Numbered from the stretch's first letter, positions 8,539 through 16,052 are shown. The stretch: 64,000 nt of DNA from Bacteroides propionicigenes (GCF_018390535.1 NZ_JAHBBW010000002.1:186001-250000); one strand, 5' to 3'. The notes: generated by a model from the sequence alone, not told the origin. Made by a program: numbers and translations.

Positions 8539-9804
8539 ATGAGAGTACTATTAATCAATACATCCGAACGTATCGGCGGAGCTGCCGTAGCTGCCAGCAG
8601 ACTAATGGAGTCGCTCAAGAATAACGGTATCAAAGCCAAACTTCTGGTACGCGACAAGCAGACCGACCGGATTACCGTAGTTTCATTGAACCACAACTGG
8701 CGTATGATATGGAAATTTGTATGGGAACGTATCGTCATATGGAAAGCCAACCACTTCAAACGGGATAATATCTTTGCCATCGACATAGCCAATACAGGCA
8801 CGGACATCACCTCGCTCCCGGAATTCCAGCAGGCGGATGTAATCCATCTTCATTGGATAAATCAGGGAATGTTATCTCTGAAAAACATCGAGAAAGTTCT
8901 TGCATCGGGCAAACCAGTGGTATGGACCATGCACGATATGTGGCCGTGCACCGGCATCTGTCACCATGCCCGCGAGTGCACTCATTATCAGCAGGAGTGC
9001 CATAACTGTCCTTTCATCCACGGCAACGGCGGCAAGAGGGATATCTCCTACCGGACTTTCTACAAAAAACAGGACTTGTACAAAGGCCGGCACATTAATT
9101 TCGTAACGTGCAGCCATTGGCTGGAAGGATTGGCAAAGAAAAGCGCCTTACTTGCCGGACATACGATTACCTGCATCCCCAACCCTATCAATACCAACTT
9201 GTTCAAACCGCACAATAAGCAAGAAGCACGCAACAGATGCCGGCTGCCGCAAGATACTAAGCTTGTACTGTTCGGCTCTGTAAAGATAACCGATAAGCGG
9301 AAAGGAATTGACTATCTGATAGAATCGTGCAAGCTGCTGGCAGAGAAACATCCTGAACTAAAAGAAAAGCTCGGTGTCGTTGTCTTCGGCAAGGAGTCGC
9401 AACAATTGGCAAACTTACTGCCTTTCAAAGTCTATCCGCTGGACTTTGTCAGCAACGAACACCAGTTAGTGGACATTTACAATGCGGTAGACCTCTTTGT
9501 CACCCCTTCACTGGAAGAAAACCTTCCCAATATGATTATGGAAGCTATGGCGTGCGGCATTCCTTGTGTAGGCTTCAACGTAGGCGGCATTCCCGAAATG
9601 ATAGACCACCTGCACAACGGATATGTGGCGCAATACAAATCGTCCGAAGATTTTGCCAACGGTATCTACTGGACGCTTACCGACCCGGATTATCCCAGCC
9701 TCTCCGAACAGGCCTGCCGGAAAGCCGTCACCCACTACTCGGAAAGCACTATCGCCAAGAAATATATCGAGCTGTACAATAAAGTCACCGGAAGAAATGC
9801 ATAA
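8539..9804 (+). CDS. GT4-family glycosyltransferase
   Basis: The start is taken at the ATG 8539 (MRVLLINTSERIGGAAVAAS), because the -7 box at 8513-8520 covers the upstream TTG of the open frame. The protein (about 421 aa) has the two-Rossmann GT-B layout. The N-terminal glycine motif (RIGGAA) marks the acceptor domain, LFGSVKITDKRKGIDYLI is the start of the donor domain, and SLEENLPNMIMEAMACGIPCVGF is the E(x7)E donor-site motif. A cysteine-rich stretch (TGICHHARECTHYQQECHNC) is common in this branch of GT4 enzymes, which are seen in Bacteroides capsule loci. The stop overlaps the next gene by eight bases. Sugar specificity is unknown. Confidence 0.9.
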   Translation: MRVLLINTSERIGGAAVAASRLMESLKNNGIKAKLLVRDKQTDRITVVSLNHNWRMIWKFVWERIVIWKANHFKRDNIFAIDIANTGTDITSLPEFQQADVIHLHWINQGMLSLKNIEKVLASGKPVVWTMHDMWPCTGICHHARECTHYQQECHNCPFIHGNGGKRDISYRTFYKKQDLYKGRHINFVTCSHWLEGLAKKSALLAGHTITCIPNPINTNLFKPHNKQEARNRCRLPQDTKLVLFGSVKITDKRKGIDYLIESCKLLAEKHPELKEKLGVVVFGKESQQLANLLPFKVYPLDFVSNEHQLVDIYNAVDLFVTPSLEENLPNMIMEAMACGIPCVGFNVGGIPEMIDHLHNGYVAQYKSSEDFANGIYWTLTDPDYPSLSEQACRKAVTHYSESTIAKKYIELYNKVTGRNA

Positions 9805-10543
9805 TCATCTCACTCCCAAATTCAGCGTCATCACCGTGACCTACAATGCCGAAGCGGTATTGGAAGATACCATCCAGAGCGTAATCTCGCAAACTTACCA
9901 CCATGTGGAGTATATCATTGTAGACGGGGGTTCAAAAGACAAAACACTTTCTATCGCAGACCGCTATAAGAGCCACATCGCACAAGTGGTAAGCGAACCC
10001 GATAAAGGCCTTTACGACGCCATGAACAAAGGCATCCGGCTGGCTACGGGCGATTACCTGTGTTTCCTCAATGCCGGCGACAGTTTTCATGAGGATGACA
10101 CACTGCAACAAATGGTACATACGTTGACAGGAAGCGAGTTGCCCGATGTGCTGTATGGTGAAACAGCCCTGGTGAACAAAGAAGGCCACTTCGTCCGTAT
10201 GCGCCGTCTCTCCACCCCGGAAGTGCTGACGTGGAAAAGCTTCAAACAAGGAATGCTTGTCTGCCACCAAGCATTCTTTGCCAAACGCACTTTAGTGGAA
10301 CCATATAACCTGAAGTACCGCTTTTCTGCCGACTTCGACTGGTGCATCCGCATCATGAAGAAAGCGCAGAGCATGCACAACACCCGTCTTACCATAATAG
10401 ATTATCTGGACGAGGGCATGACTACCCGAAACCGGAAAGCCTCACTTAAAGAACGCTTCCGCATTATGGCGCAACACTACGGCTGGATAAGCACCGTAGC
10501 CCATCATACTTGGTTTGTACTGAGGGCAGTGCTGAAAAAATGA
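9797..10543 (+). CDS. GT2-family glycosyltransferase
   Basis: Start at 9797 (MHNHLTPKFSVITVTYNAEA), eight bases inside the end of the GT4 gene, gives 248 residues and a proper GT-A N-terminus; the longer frame from 9623 reads through the GT4 gene and is rejected. The IVDGGSKDKTLSI segment and FLNAGDSF (DXD-like position) are typical of the WcaA-type GT2 subfamily, as is the SADFDWCIRIMKKA segment. It probably adds an early sugar to the same surface glycan. A strong terminator at 10563-10601 ends the unit. Confidence 0.9.
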   Translation: MHNHLTPKFSVITVTYNAEAVLEDTIQSVISQTYHHVEYIIVDGGSKDKTLSIADRYKSHIAQVVSEPDKGLYDAMNKGIRLATGDYLCFLNAGDSFHEDDTLQQMVHTLTGSELPDVLYGETALVNKEGHFVRMRRLSTPEVLTWKSFKQGMLVCHQAFFAKRTLVEPYNLKYRFSADFDWCIRIMKKAQSMHNTRLTIIDYLDEGMTTRNRKASLKERFRIMAQHYGWISTVAHHTWFVLRAVLKK

Positions 10544-10562
10544 CAGCTCACTACACAAAAAA

Positions 10563-10601
10563 CAAAAAGTCCCGCCCTTTCTATCAGGGTGGGACTTTTT
10601 G
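10563..10601. terminator. Intrinsic terminator after the GT4-GT2 unit
   Basis: AAAAAGTCCCGCCC pairs with GGGTGGGACTTTTT (one G-T pair) around a 9-base loop and ends in a T run on either strand, so it could serve both this operon and the converging sirtuin gene. Confidence 0.9.
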
Positions 10602-10618
10602 TTCCGGATAACCTCTCT

Positions 10619-10706
10619 CGTATCGGGAGCCTGTTTCAGCCGTATCGGGAGGGTACTTCAGTCGTATTGGGAAGGTACCTCAGTCGTATTGGGAGCCTGC
10701 TTCAGT
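10619..10706. repeat. Four 22-bp tandem repeats
   Basis: Four head-to-tail copies begin at 10619, 10641, 10663 and 10685. Each follows CGTATYGGGA-N5-YTTCAGY (with small changes), and a decayed fifth unit may start at 10707. They lie in the short gap between the GT2 terminator and the 3' end of the sirtuin gene. Confidence 0.9.
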
Positions 10707-10730
10707 TATGCCGGAAACATACCCCACTCT

Positions 10731-11441
10731 CTAACCCTTTGGCACCACCTTCAGCAGCGTCTTCAACTCGTGCACGCCCTCCGATGCCCCCTTTTGGATT
10801 ATATGTATCTGCCGCATGGAATGCACATCTACCGGCTTGGGGTCTATCAGATACACTTCGGCCCCACGGGGCACATAATTCAGCAATCCGGCAGCCGGAT
10901 ATACATTCATCGAAGTACCGATAATAACGAATATGTCCGCTTTTTCCACGTAGTCGACTGCCGTTTCAATCTCAGGAACCGCCTCGCCGAACCAAACGAT
11001 AAAGGGACGAAGCTGAGTGCCGTCACCGGCCTTATCTCCCAACTTCACTTCATATTCATCCGGTTTCAGTTCTTTTATGTAATGCGGATTATAAGGGTCG
11101 CGGCTGGAACAAACTTTCGTCAACTCGCCATGAAGATGAATAACGCGTTTGCTCCCGGCACGCTCATGCAGATTGTCGACGTTCTGTGTAACAACTGTCA
11201 CATTGAAATCCTTCTCCAGTTCGGCAATCCCGATGTGCCCGGCATTCGGCTTTACATCCAACAATTGCTTACGGCGCTCGTTGTAAAAGTTGATAACCAA
11301 CTCCGGATTGCGGGCATAGCCTTCGGGAGTCGCCACCTGTTCCACCGGATACTTATCCCACAGCCCGCCGGCATCACGAAAAGTACTGATACCACTCTCG
11401 GCGCTCATACCTGCACCGGACAAAACAACCAAGTTCTTCAT
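10731..11441 (-). CDS. cobB: NAD-dependent protein deacylase, Sir2 family
   Basis: This 236-residue sirtuin removes acyl groups from lysines using NAD+ in the cytoplasm. GAGMSAESGI (residues 9-18), FRDAGGLW, TQNVDNLH and HLHGE with catalytic His104 are all present. Tyr53 and Arg56 form the YxxR pair seen in class III desuccinylases such as CobB and SIRT5. Unusually, there is only one cysteine in the whole protein (residue 111), so the four-Cys zinc ribbon of typical sirtuins is missing; the segment is replaced by a charged linker before RPFIVWFGE. A minus-strand -7 box is at 11474-11481. The gene stands alone and converges on the glycosyltransferase unit. Confidence 0.93.
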   Translation of the reverse strand: MKNLVVLSGAGMSAESGISTFRDAGGLWDKYPVEQVATPEGYARNPELVINFYNERRKQLLDVKPNAGHIGIAELEKDFNVTVVTQNVDNLHERAGSKRVIHLHGELTKVCSSRDPYNPHYIKELKPDEYEVKLGDKAGDGTQLRPFIVWFGEAVPEIETAVDYVEKADIFVIIGTSMNVYPAAGLLNYVPRGAEVYLIDPKPVDVHSMRQIHIIQKGASEGVHELKTLLKVVPKG

Positions 11442-11473
11442 CTTTATATCTCCTTAAAGTTCATATACTCATA

Positions 11474-11481
11474 CAAATGTA
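11474..11481 (-). promoter_or_regulatory. Bacteroides -7 box for cobB
   Basis: CAAATGTA on the plus strand gives TACATTTG on the minus strand, 33 bases before the cobB start. No clear -33 box was found. Confidence 0.45.
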
Positions 11482-11567
11482 TGAATAATCCCCGAAAAGA
11501 GGGAAGTTATTTTCACTTGCTAAGATTTTTTAATCTGAAAAAAACAAAATCATTCAAATAAAAGACG

Positions 11568-11575
11568 TACTTTTG
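11568..11575 (+). promoter_or_regulatory. Bacteroides -7 box for the FKBP pair
   Basis: TACTTTTG matches TAnnTTTG. It leaves a leader of about 55 bases before the first FKBP start at 11638. Confidence 0.55.
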
Positions 11576-11637
11576 CCATTCGTTAATTTGCAATAGACTG
11601 GAAAAGAAATCATTTCAGTCGTCAACAAAATCATTTT

Positions 11638-12231
11638 ATGGACAAATTCAGTTATGCTATCGGCCTGGGAATAGGTCAGAATCTTTTAAGTATGGGTGCT
11701 AAAGGCATCGCAGTAGATGACTTTGCACAAGCAATCAAAGATGTCTTGGAAGGCAACCAAACGGCTATCAGCCACACGGAAGCCCGCGAAATAGTAAATA
11801 AGTACTTCGAAGAACTGGAACAGAAAATGAACGCCGCCAACATTGAAGCCGGCAAGAAGTTCCTTGAAGAAAACAAAAAGCGTCCGGGCGTAATTACCCT
11901 GCCCAGCGGACTCCAGTACGAAGTTATCAACGAAGGTAACGTAGGCACATACGCAAAAGCTACCGACCAGGTACAATGCCACTACGAAGGTACATTGATT
12001 GACGGAACATTGTTCGACAGCTCCATCAAACGCGGCCAACCCGCTACATTCGGCGTGAACCAGGTAATTCCGGGATGGGTGGAAGCCTTACAACTGATGC
12101 CCGAAGGTGCCAAATGGAAACTTTACATCCCCAGCGAACTGGCTTACGGAGCACAAGGTGCAGGTGAAATGATTCCGCCGCACAGCACCCTCGTATTTGA
12201 AGTGGAACTACTTAAAGTATTAAATAAATAA
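11638..12231 (+). CDS. FKBP-type peptidyl-prolyl isomerase, cytoplasmic
   Basis: The 197-residue protein has an N-terminal helical dimerisation region (FSYAIGLGIGQNL start, as in FklB/Mip) and a C-terminal FKBP domain from about residue 95. The domain has YEGTLIDGTLFDSS, the VIPGWVEAL active-site strand and LAYGAQGAG. There is no signal peptide, so it should act in the cytoplasm as a proline isomerase or chaperone. It is followed 13 bases later by a closely related FKBP that carries a lipoprotein signal, so the two form a tandem pair split between compartments. Confidence 0.94.
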   Translation: MDKFSYAIGLGIGQNLLSMGAKGIAVDDFAQAIKDVLEGNQTAISHTEAREIVNKYFEELEQKMNAANIEAGKKFLEENKKRPGVITLPSGLQYEVINEGNVGTYAKATDQVQCHYEGTLIDGTLFDSSIKRGQPATFGVNQVIPGWVEALQLMPEGAKWKLYIPSELAYGAQGAGEMIPPHSTLVFEVELLKVLNK

Positions 12232-12244
12232 TTCTAAAAGCAAA

Positions 12245-13108
12245 ATGAAAAAAGTAACATTTATCATGGCTCTTGCAGTAGCTGCCGGTTTGGCTTCTTG
12301 TACTGCACAAAGTCCGAAAGCAAATCTGAAAACGGACATCGACTCATTATCTTACGCTATCGGTATGGCACGTACAGAAGGTCTGGACCAATATCTTGCA
12401 CAGCAGGGTATCGATTCTACCCAAATGGCTGACTTCCTGAAAGGTTTCAACGAAGGCGCTACAAAAACCGACAAGAAAGATGCCGCTTATATGGCAGGTC
12501 TGCAAATCGGACAAATGGTAAGCAAACAATGGGTGGAAGGTTTCAACCAACAGATTTTCGGTGGGGACTCTACACAAACTATCAGCCGCGAGAACCTGTT
12601 GGCAGGTTTCGTTGCCGGAGTTATCGGTAAAGGCATCATGACCAAAGCAGAAGCTCAGACTTTTATGCAGACTCAAATGGAAGCCGTACAAGCCAAAGCT
12701 CTGGAAAAAAAATACGCTGACAACAAGGCTGCCGGTGAGAAGTTCCTCGCAGAAAACAAGACTAAAGAAGGTGTTGTAACCACTCCGAGCGGTCTGCAAT
12801 ATAAAATTATCACCAAAGGAACCGGTGCAATCCCTGCAGATAGCAGCAAAGTAAAAGTAAACTACAAAGGTACATTGATTGACGGAACAGAATTCGACAG
12901 CTCTTACAAACGTAAAGAGCCCGCCACATTCCGCGCCAACCAAGTTATCAAGGGTTGGACAGAAGCCCTCACCATGATGCCTGTAGGTTCTAAGTGGGAA
13001 CTTTACATCCCGCAAGACTTGGCTTACGGTGCAAGAGAAACCGGCGGTCAAATCAAACCGTTCTCTACTTTGATATTTGAAGTAGAACTCGTAGGTATCG
13101 AGAAATAA
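12245..13108 (+). CDS. FKBP-type peptidyl-prolyl isomerase, lipoprotein
   Basis: MKKVTFIMALAVAAGLASC is a lipoprotein signal with lipobox LASC, so the mature protein is anchored from Cys19 in the cell envelope. A Mip/FkpA-like N-terminal region (LSYAIGMARTEGLDQYL) is followed by a longer helical linker and a C-terminal FKBP domain with YKGTLIDGTEFDSS and VIKGWTEAL. The total of 287 residues fits FkpA-type envelope chaperones. It shares clear identity with the gene before it, including a stretch identical in DNA at the GTLIDGT codons, which indicates tandem duplication. A strong terminator follows at 13128. Confidence 0.94.
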   Translation: MKKVTFIMALAVAAGLASCTAQSPKANLKTDIDSLSYAIGMARTEGLDQYLAQQGIDSTQMADFLKGFNEGATKTDKKDAAYMAGLQIGQMVSKQWVEGFNQQIFGGDSTQTISRENLLAGFVAGVIGKGIMTKAEAQTFMQTQMEAVQAKALEKKYADNKAAGEKFLAENKTKEGVVTTPSGLQYKIITKGTGAIPADSSKVKVNYKGTLIDGTEFDSSYKRKEPATFRANQVIKGWTEALTMMPVGSKWELYIPQDLAYGARETGGQIKPFSTLIFEVELVGIEK

Positions 13109-13127
13109 GACGATATAACAAAAAGGC

Positions 13128-13165
13128 GATAGGGCGGTAGAGTGGCAACACTTTACCGCCCTATC
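13128..13165 (+). terminator. Terminator after the FKBP pair
   Basis: GATAGGGCGGTA pairs perfectly with TACCGCCCTATC, extended by GAGTG/CACTT with a G-T pair, around a GCAA tetraloop. The tract after it is only moderately T-rich. Confidence 0.85.
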
Positions 13166-13209
13166 ACTTTATCACCTTATCACCCCATCACTTTATCCTA
13201 TTATCACTT
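13162..13209. repeat. Six 8-bp tandem repeats
   Basis: Consecutive units read TATCACTT, TATCACCT, TATCACCC, CATCACTT, TATCCTAT and TATCACTT. The first overlaps the 3' arm of the FKBP terminator. They lie about 50 bases upstream of the -7 box of the Lrp-type regulator. Confidence 0.85.
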
Positions 13210-13256
13210 TTATTCTTTTTTTCGTTCCATTTTATAGATAAATTAAAATAAAGTCC

Positions 13257-13264
13257 TATATTTG
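13257..13264 (+). promoter_or_regulatory. Bacteroides -7 box for the Lrp/AsnC gene
   Basis: TATATTTG matches TAnnTTTG, 42 bases before the ATG at 13307. Confidence 0.55.
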
Positions 13265-13306
13265 CTTACTATTTGATAACAACAAGAACTTTACTTATTT
13301 ACTATT

Positions 13307-13771
13307 ATGGAAAAAATAGACAATCTTGATCGGCAGATTCTGGAAATCATTTCCCAAAATGCCCGTATTCCTTTTAAGGATGTAGCTGCTGAATGTGGCG
13401 TATCACGTGCCGCTATTCACCAACGTGTACAACGCTTGATTGATTTGGGTGTTATCGTTGGTTCCGGCTACCACGTCAATCCCAAGTCTCTGGGCTACAG
13501 AACCTGTACTTATGTAGGAATCAAATTGGAAAAAGGCTCTATGTATAAGGCTGTTGTTGCTGAAATGCAAAAGATTCCTGAAATCGTGGAGTGTCATTTT
13601 ACTACCGGTCCGTACACCATGCTGACCAAAGTGTATGCACGCGACAACGAGCATTTAATGGATTTGCTGAATAACAAGATGCAAGAAATTCCGGGTGTAA
13701 CCGCAACAGAAACTTTAATTTCACTGGAACAGAGCATCAAGAAAGAAATTCCTATTTGCCCGGAGAAGTAA
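13307..13771 (+). CDS. Lrp/AsnC-family transcriptional regulator
   Basis: The 154-residue protein starts with the family hallmark LDRQILEIISQNARIPFKDVA, continues with the recognition helix VSRAAIHQRVQRL (about residues 32-44), and has an AsnC/RAM ligand-binding domain in the second half (CHFTTGPYTMLTKVYARDNEHLMDLL). Family members respond to amino acids and control amino-acid metabolism as octamers. Targets are not evident: the neighbours are an FKBP pair and a DUF4491 gene. Length and motif order are normal. Confidence 0.95.
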   Translation: MEKIDNLDRQILEIISQNARIPFKDVAAECGVSRAAIHQRVQRLIDLGVIVGSGYHVNPKSLGYRTCTYVGIKLEKGSMYKAVVAEMQKIPEIVECHFTTGPYTMLTKVYARDNEHLMDLLNNKMQEIPGVTATETLISLEQSIKKEIPICPEK

Positions 13772-13795
13772 GATAAATAAAAACAATGAGAGCGC

Positions 13796-13858
13796 GTCAA
13801 GACATTGATAAGCTTTACATTCTGTCATGCAGAACGTAGAGCTTATCAATGTCTTGAC
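13796..13858. repeat. 19-bp perfect inverted repeat forming a long hairpin
   Basis: GTCAAGACATTGATAAGCT (13796-13814) is mirrored exactly at 13840-13858. The inner 25 bases add a further imperfect stem (TTACATTCTG/CAGAACGTAG) with a five-base TCATG loop. It has no strong T tract on either side, so it is either an unusual terminator for the Lrp gene or another structured element. Confidence 0.85.
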
Positions 13859-13889
13859 ACAGCCACATAATTTTATCACCTTTATAAAT

Positions 13890-14201
13890 ATGGATTTCTT
13901 AAACGAATATCACCTGTCAGGGCTTGTAATCGGCATCTGTACTTTCCTCATCATAGGCATCTTCCACCCCATAGTAGTAAAAGCCGAATATTATTGGGGA
14001 ACTAAATGCTGGTGGATTTTTCTACTATTGGGAATCGGTGGTGTCATCGCTTCACTTTGTACCGAAAATATCTTAGTGGCTTCACTCCTTGGCGTATTCG
14101 CATTCTCATCATTCTGGACCATCAAAGAAGTCTTTGAACAGGAAGACCGGGTAAAAAAGGGCTGGTTTCCCAAGAATCCCAACCGAACTTACAAATTCTA
14201 A
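13890..14201 (+). CDS. DUF4491 family membrane protein
   Basis: The start is placed at 13890 (MDFLNEYHLSGLVIGI); the frame continues upstream to 13827, but there it crosses the arm of the long hairpin and the extra residues do not fit the family. The 103-residue protein has three membrane segments: LSGLVIGICTFLIIGIFHPI, WWIFLLLGIGGVIASL and ILVASLLGVFAFSSF. The FHPIVVKAEYYWGTKCWWIF and KKGWFPKNP segments are characteristic of DUF4491, a small conserved Bacteroidetes family with no known function. It precedes the tRNA gene on the same strand. Confidence 0.85.
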   Translation: MDFLNEYHLSGLVIGICTFLIIGIFHPIVVKAEYYWGTKCWWIFLLLGIGGVIASLCTENILVASLLGVFAFSSFWTIKEVFEQEDRVKKGWFPKNPNRTYKF

Positions 14202-14232
14202 CTAAAGGACATTCGTATTTTTATCTGAAACA

Positions 14233-14264
14233 TTTGCATATTTCAAGAGAAAATACTACTTTTG
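14233..14264 (+). promoter_or_regulatory. tRNA-Met promoter with both Bacteroides boxes
   Basis: TTTG at 14233-14236, a 20-base spacer and TACTTTTG at 14257-14264 exactly match the TTTG-N19-21-TAnnTTTG consensus. It lies 28 bases before the tRNA and is the best-formed promoter in the window. Confidence 0.85.
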
Positions 14265-14292
14265 TCCCCGCTATCCGATACAAGGATACACC

Positions 14293-14366
14293 GGACTTGT
14301 AGCTCAGTTGGTTAGAGCAACAGACTCATAATCTGGAGGTCCCTGGTTCAAGCCCAGGCTGGTCCA
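14293..14366 (+). tRNA. tRNA-Met (CAT anticodon)
   Basis: The 74-base sequence folds into a cloverleaf. The acceptor stem GGACTTG/CTGGTCC has one T-T mismatch, the D arm contains AGCTCAGTTGGTTAGAGC, the anticodon loop is CTCATAA, and the T arm is CCTGG-TTCAAGC-CCAGG. The discriminator base is A and CCA is not encoded, as usual in Bacteroides. The anticodon CAT could also belong to a tRNA-Ile2 whose C is modified to lysidine; the acceptor start GGACT and overall form favour elongator Met. Own promoter and terminator are present. Confidence 0.88.
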
Positions 14367-14388
14367 CAAAGCATAAAAAAAGGAAATC

Positions 14389-14425
14389 AAGCCGTTACAA
14401 AGAGATTTGTAGTGGCTTTTTCTTT
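14389..14425 (+). terminator. Terminator of tRNA-Met
   Basis: AAGCCGTTACAAA pairs with TTTGTAGTGGCTT through two G-U wobbles around a GAGA tetraloop, and is followed directly by TTTCTTT. Confidence 0.9.
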
Positions 14426-14460
14426 GCACACAAAAGTTCATTGCACACAATTTGCACACA
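14424..14460. repeat. Three TTGCACACA direct repeats next to the tRNA
   Basis: Copies start at 14424, 14441 and 14452. They lie just past the tRNA terminator in a stretch without a convincing gene, and could be integrase arm-type sites or a remnant of an element that used the tRNA as attachment site. Confidence 0.6.
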
Positions 14461-14741
14461 GCTTCCGAGAAGTGCTGATAATCAATAATAAACGAAATAC
14501 GCCGGTAAATTGTACTGGAAAGGACATCATTAAGTTGGTGCACTTTTTCTGTTTATACACTTTACAAATTCTATGACATTATGGATAAATCTAAAATTGA
14601 AAATACTATCAAGCATATCACCTCTTTACAAAAAAGACTGTGCTACTGCAAGAACAATCTACAATACATCAAAAGCACCTTTTCTATGCCTTTCCTCTAA
14701 AGAAAAAACTGATTCTTTAGATAATAAGGTATAAAAATTCT
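14461..14741. other. Intergenic region between tRNA repeats and the M50 gene
   Basis: Apart from one doubtful 39-codon frame at 14581-14700, nothing coding is supported here. The translated antisense frame over the tRNA gives the familiar false protein seen over many tRNA genes and is ignored. Confidence 0.5.
14581..14700 (+). CDS. Doubtful 39-codon open frame
   Basis: ATG at 14581 opens a frame encoding MDKSKIENTIKHITSLQKRL and 19 more residues, ending MPFL. The first half could be a short amphipathic helix. No purine-rich ribosome site precedes it and I do not recognise it. It may be the remnant of an element that once adjoined the tRNA, or simply chance. Confidence 0.18.
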   Translation: MDKSKIENTIKHITSLQKRLCYCKNNLQYIKSTFSMPFL

Positions 14742-14749
14742 TACCTTTG
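14742..14749 (+). promoter_or_regulatory. Bacteroides -7 box for the M50-like gene
   Basis: TACCTTTG matches TAnnTTTG, 32 bases before the ATG at 14782; a TTTA at 14716-14719 is a weak -33 candidate. Confidence 0.55.
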
Positions 14750-14781
14750 GTGACAAAGACTATCATTCATTAAAGAACAAT

Positions 14782-15942
14782 ATGAAAAAGGCATTCAAGT
14801 TTATAGGAGGATTTCTTGGTGGAGCATGCATCGGTTTTGGTGGGGTAACGGGAGCAAAGCTCTTGTTTTTCGGAGAATCATTCGACAACTTAGCTAATAG
14901 GTTTACCACAATCAGCTGTTGGGAAATAGTAGGCATATTTCTGATGTCTATACTACTTTTACTGTTGGCTCTTTTCCTACAAGTCATTCTGCATGAAGGT
15001 GGTCATTTAGTCTTCGGATTGGCCACCGGCTATCGTTTCGTATCTTTTCGCATCTTCAACCTTACTTTTATCCGGAAGGACAACAAACTATGCATCAAAC
15101 GTTTTAGCATTGCCGGTACAGGCGGACAATGCCTGCTTGTCCCCCCCGAAAAACCTCTGGAAAGAGTGCCAACCATCCTATACAATCTAGGTGGTGTACT
15201 TACCAATCTATTGACTAGCATCATTGCCCTTTCTCTTCTAATTACCATAAACGGAATGCCCTTTTTTCCAAAGTTCGGACTCACCTTGGTTACTATCATA
15301 GGTCTGATAATGGTAATGATGAACGGTATCCCCATGAGGATAAACGGTATCTGCAATGATGCTGGCAATATACGCTTACTTCTCAAAAACAAGAAAAGTA
15401 AACAGGCACTAATCACCCAGCTACGTATCAATGCCCTGGTGCAAGAAGGTATGCGCCCCAAAGATATGTCCGAAGAATGGTTTCGACCACCAGAAGGCAT
15501 TCAATACAAAGATACCTTGCAAGTTGCCACATTATTGATACACATTGCCCGCCTGCAAGACCAAAAGAAATGGGAAGAAGCATACGAAGCACTGCAGGAA
15601 GTAGCACAGCACGAGAAAGAGGTAGGCGGCCTTTTGATATGTGAAGTAAAATGCGAATTGTTATTCATGTCATTGGTAACCGGACGGATGGAACAGGCTG
15701 AAAAAGCATATACCGATGAGCTAAAGGAATACATCAACCAGTACAAGAATGTAATGTCATCCAAGCAACGGATACTTTGCGCCTTAGCACTTTATCGGGA
15801 AAAGGATTATACCAAAGCTAAAGAAATCTATACCACTGTCTGCCAACAAAAAGAGAAATACCTAATGCAAGGGGAGGTTCTCTCGGACATTGCACAAATG
15901 AAAGCAATTCTGGCTATCTCACCCCAAAAAGAAACTGAATAA
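14782..15942 (+). CDS. M50-like membrane metalloprotease with C-terminal helical repeats
   Basis: The 386-residue protein has a hydrophobic N-terminus, a second membrane segment (about residues 48-68) and then ILHEGGHLVFG, an HExxH zinc motif at His71-Glu72-His75 located at the membrane face as in site-2 proteases. Two more membrane segments follow (about 135-160 and 165-185), with the GGVLTNLLTS segment. The last 170 residues are soluble, helical and TPR-like (WEEAYEALQEVAQHEKE, MEQAEKAYTDELKEY, KDYTKAKEIYTTV). This resembles M50-family proteins of unknown substrate found in Bacteroidetes and Firmicutes. It has its own promoter and a terminator at 16053, so it is a single-gene unit. Confidence 0.75.
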   Translation: MKKAFKFIGGFLGGACIGFGGVTGAKLLFFGESFDNLANRFTTISCWEIVGIFLMSILLLLLALFLQVILHEGGHLVFGLATGYRFVSFRIFNLTFIRKDNKLCIKRFSIAGTGGQCLLVPPEKPLERVPTILYNLGGVLTNLLTSIIALSLLITINGMPFFPKFGLTLVTIIGLIMVMMNGIPMRINGICNDAGNIRLLLKNKKSKQALITQLRINALVQEGMRPKDMSEEWFRPPEGIQYKDTLQVATLLIHIARLQDQKKWEEAYEALQEVAQHEKEVGGLLICEVKCELLFMSLVTGRMEQAEKAYTDELKEYINQYKNVMSSKQRILCALALYREKDYTKAKEIYTTVCQQKEKYLMQGEVLSDIAQMKAILAISPQKETE

Positions 15943-16052
15943 ATGTTAGTCTAAGTAAGCCTATTACCTAAATTACCCGAGTAAAGGCAGTCTGATATAT
16001 TTCGTATACATTTAATACTCTCTTTCTATAAACAAGACACGTATATGATATG

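Noticed and set aside
10619..10706. Short CRISPR array
   Set aside because: The repeats are contiguous without unique spacers and there are no cas genes nearby.
10599..11561. Long plus-strand frame of 320 codons opposite the sirtuin gene
   Set aside because: It runs through a terminator, the 22-bp repeats and antisense to a well-supported sirtuin; its translation has no recognisable domain.
14304..14543. Minus-strand open frame covering the tRNA, with a GLNQGPPDYES-like end
   Set aside because: This is the well-known false protein obtained by translating the antisense strand of a tRNA gene.
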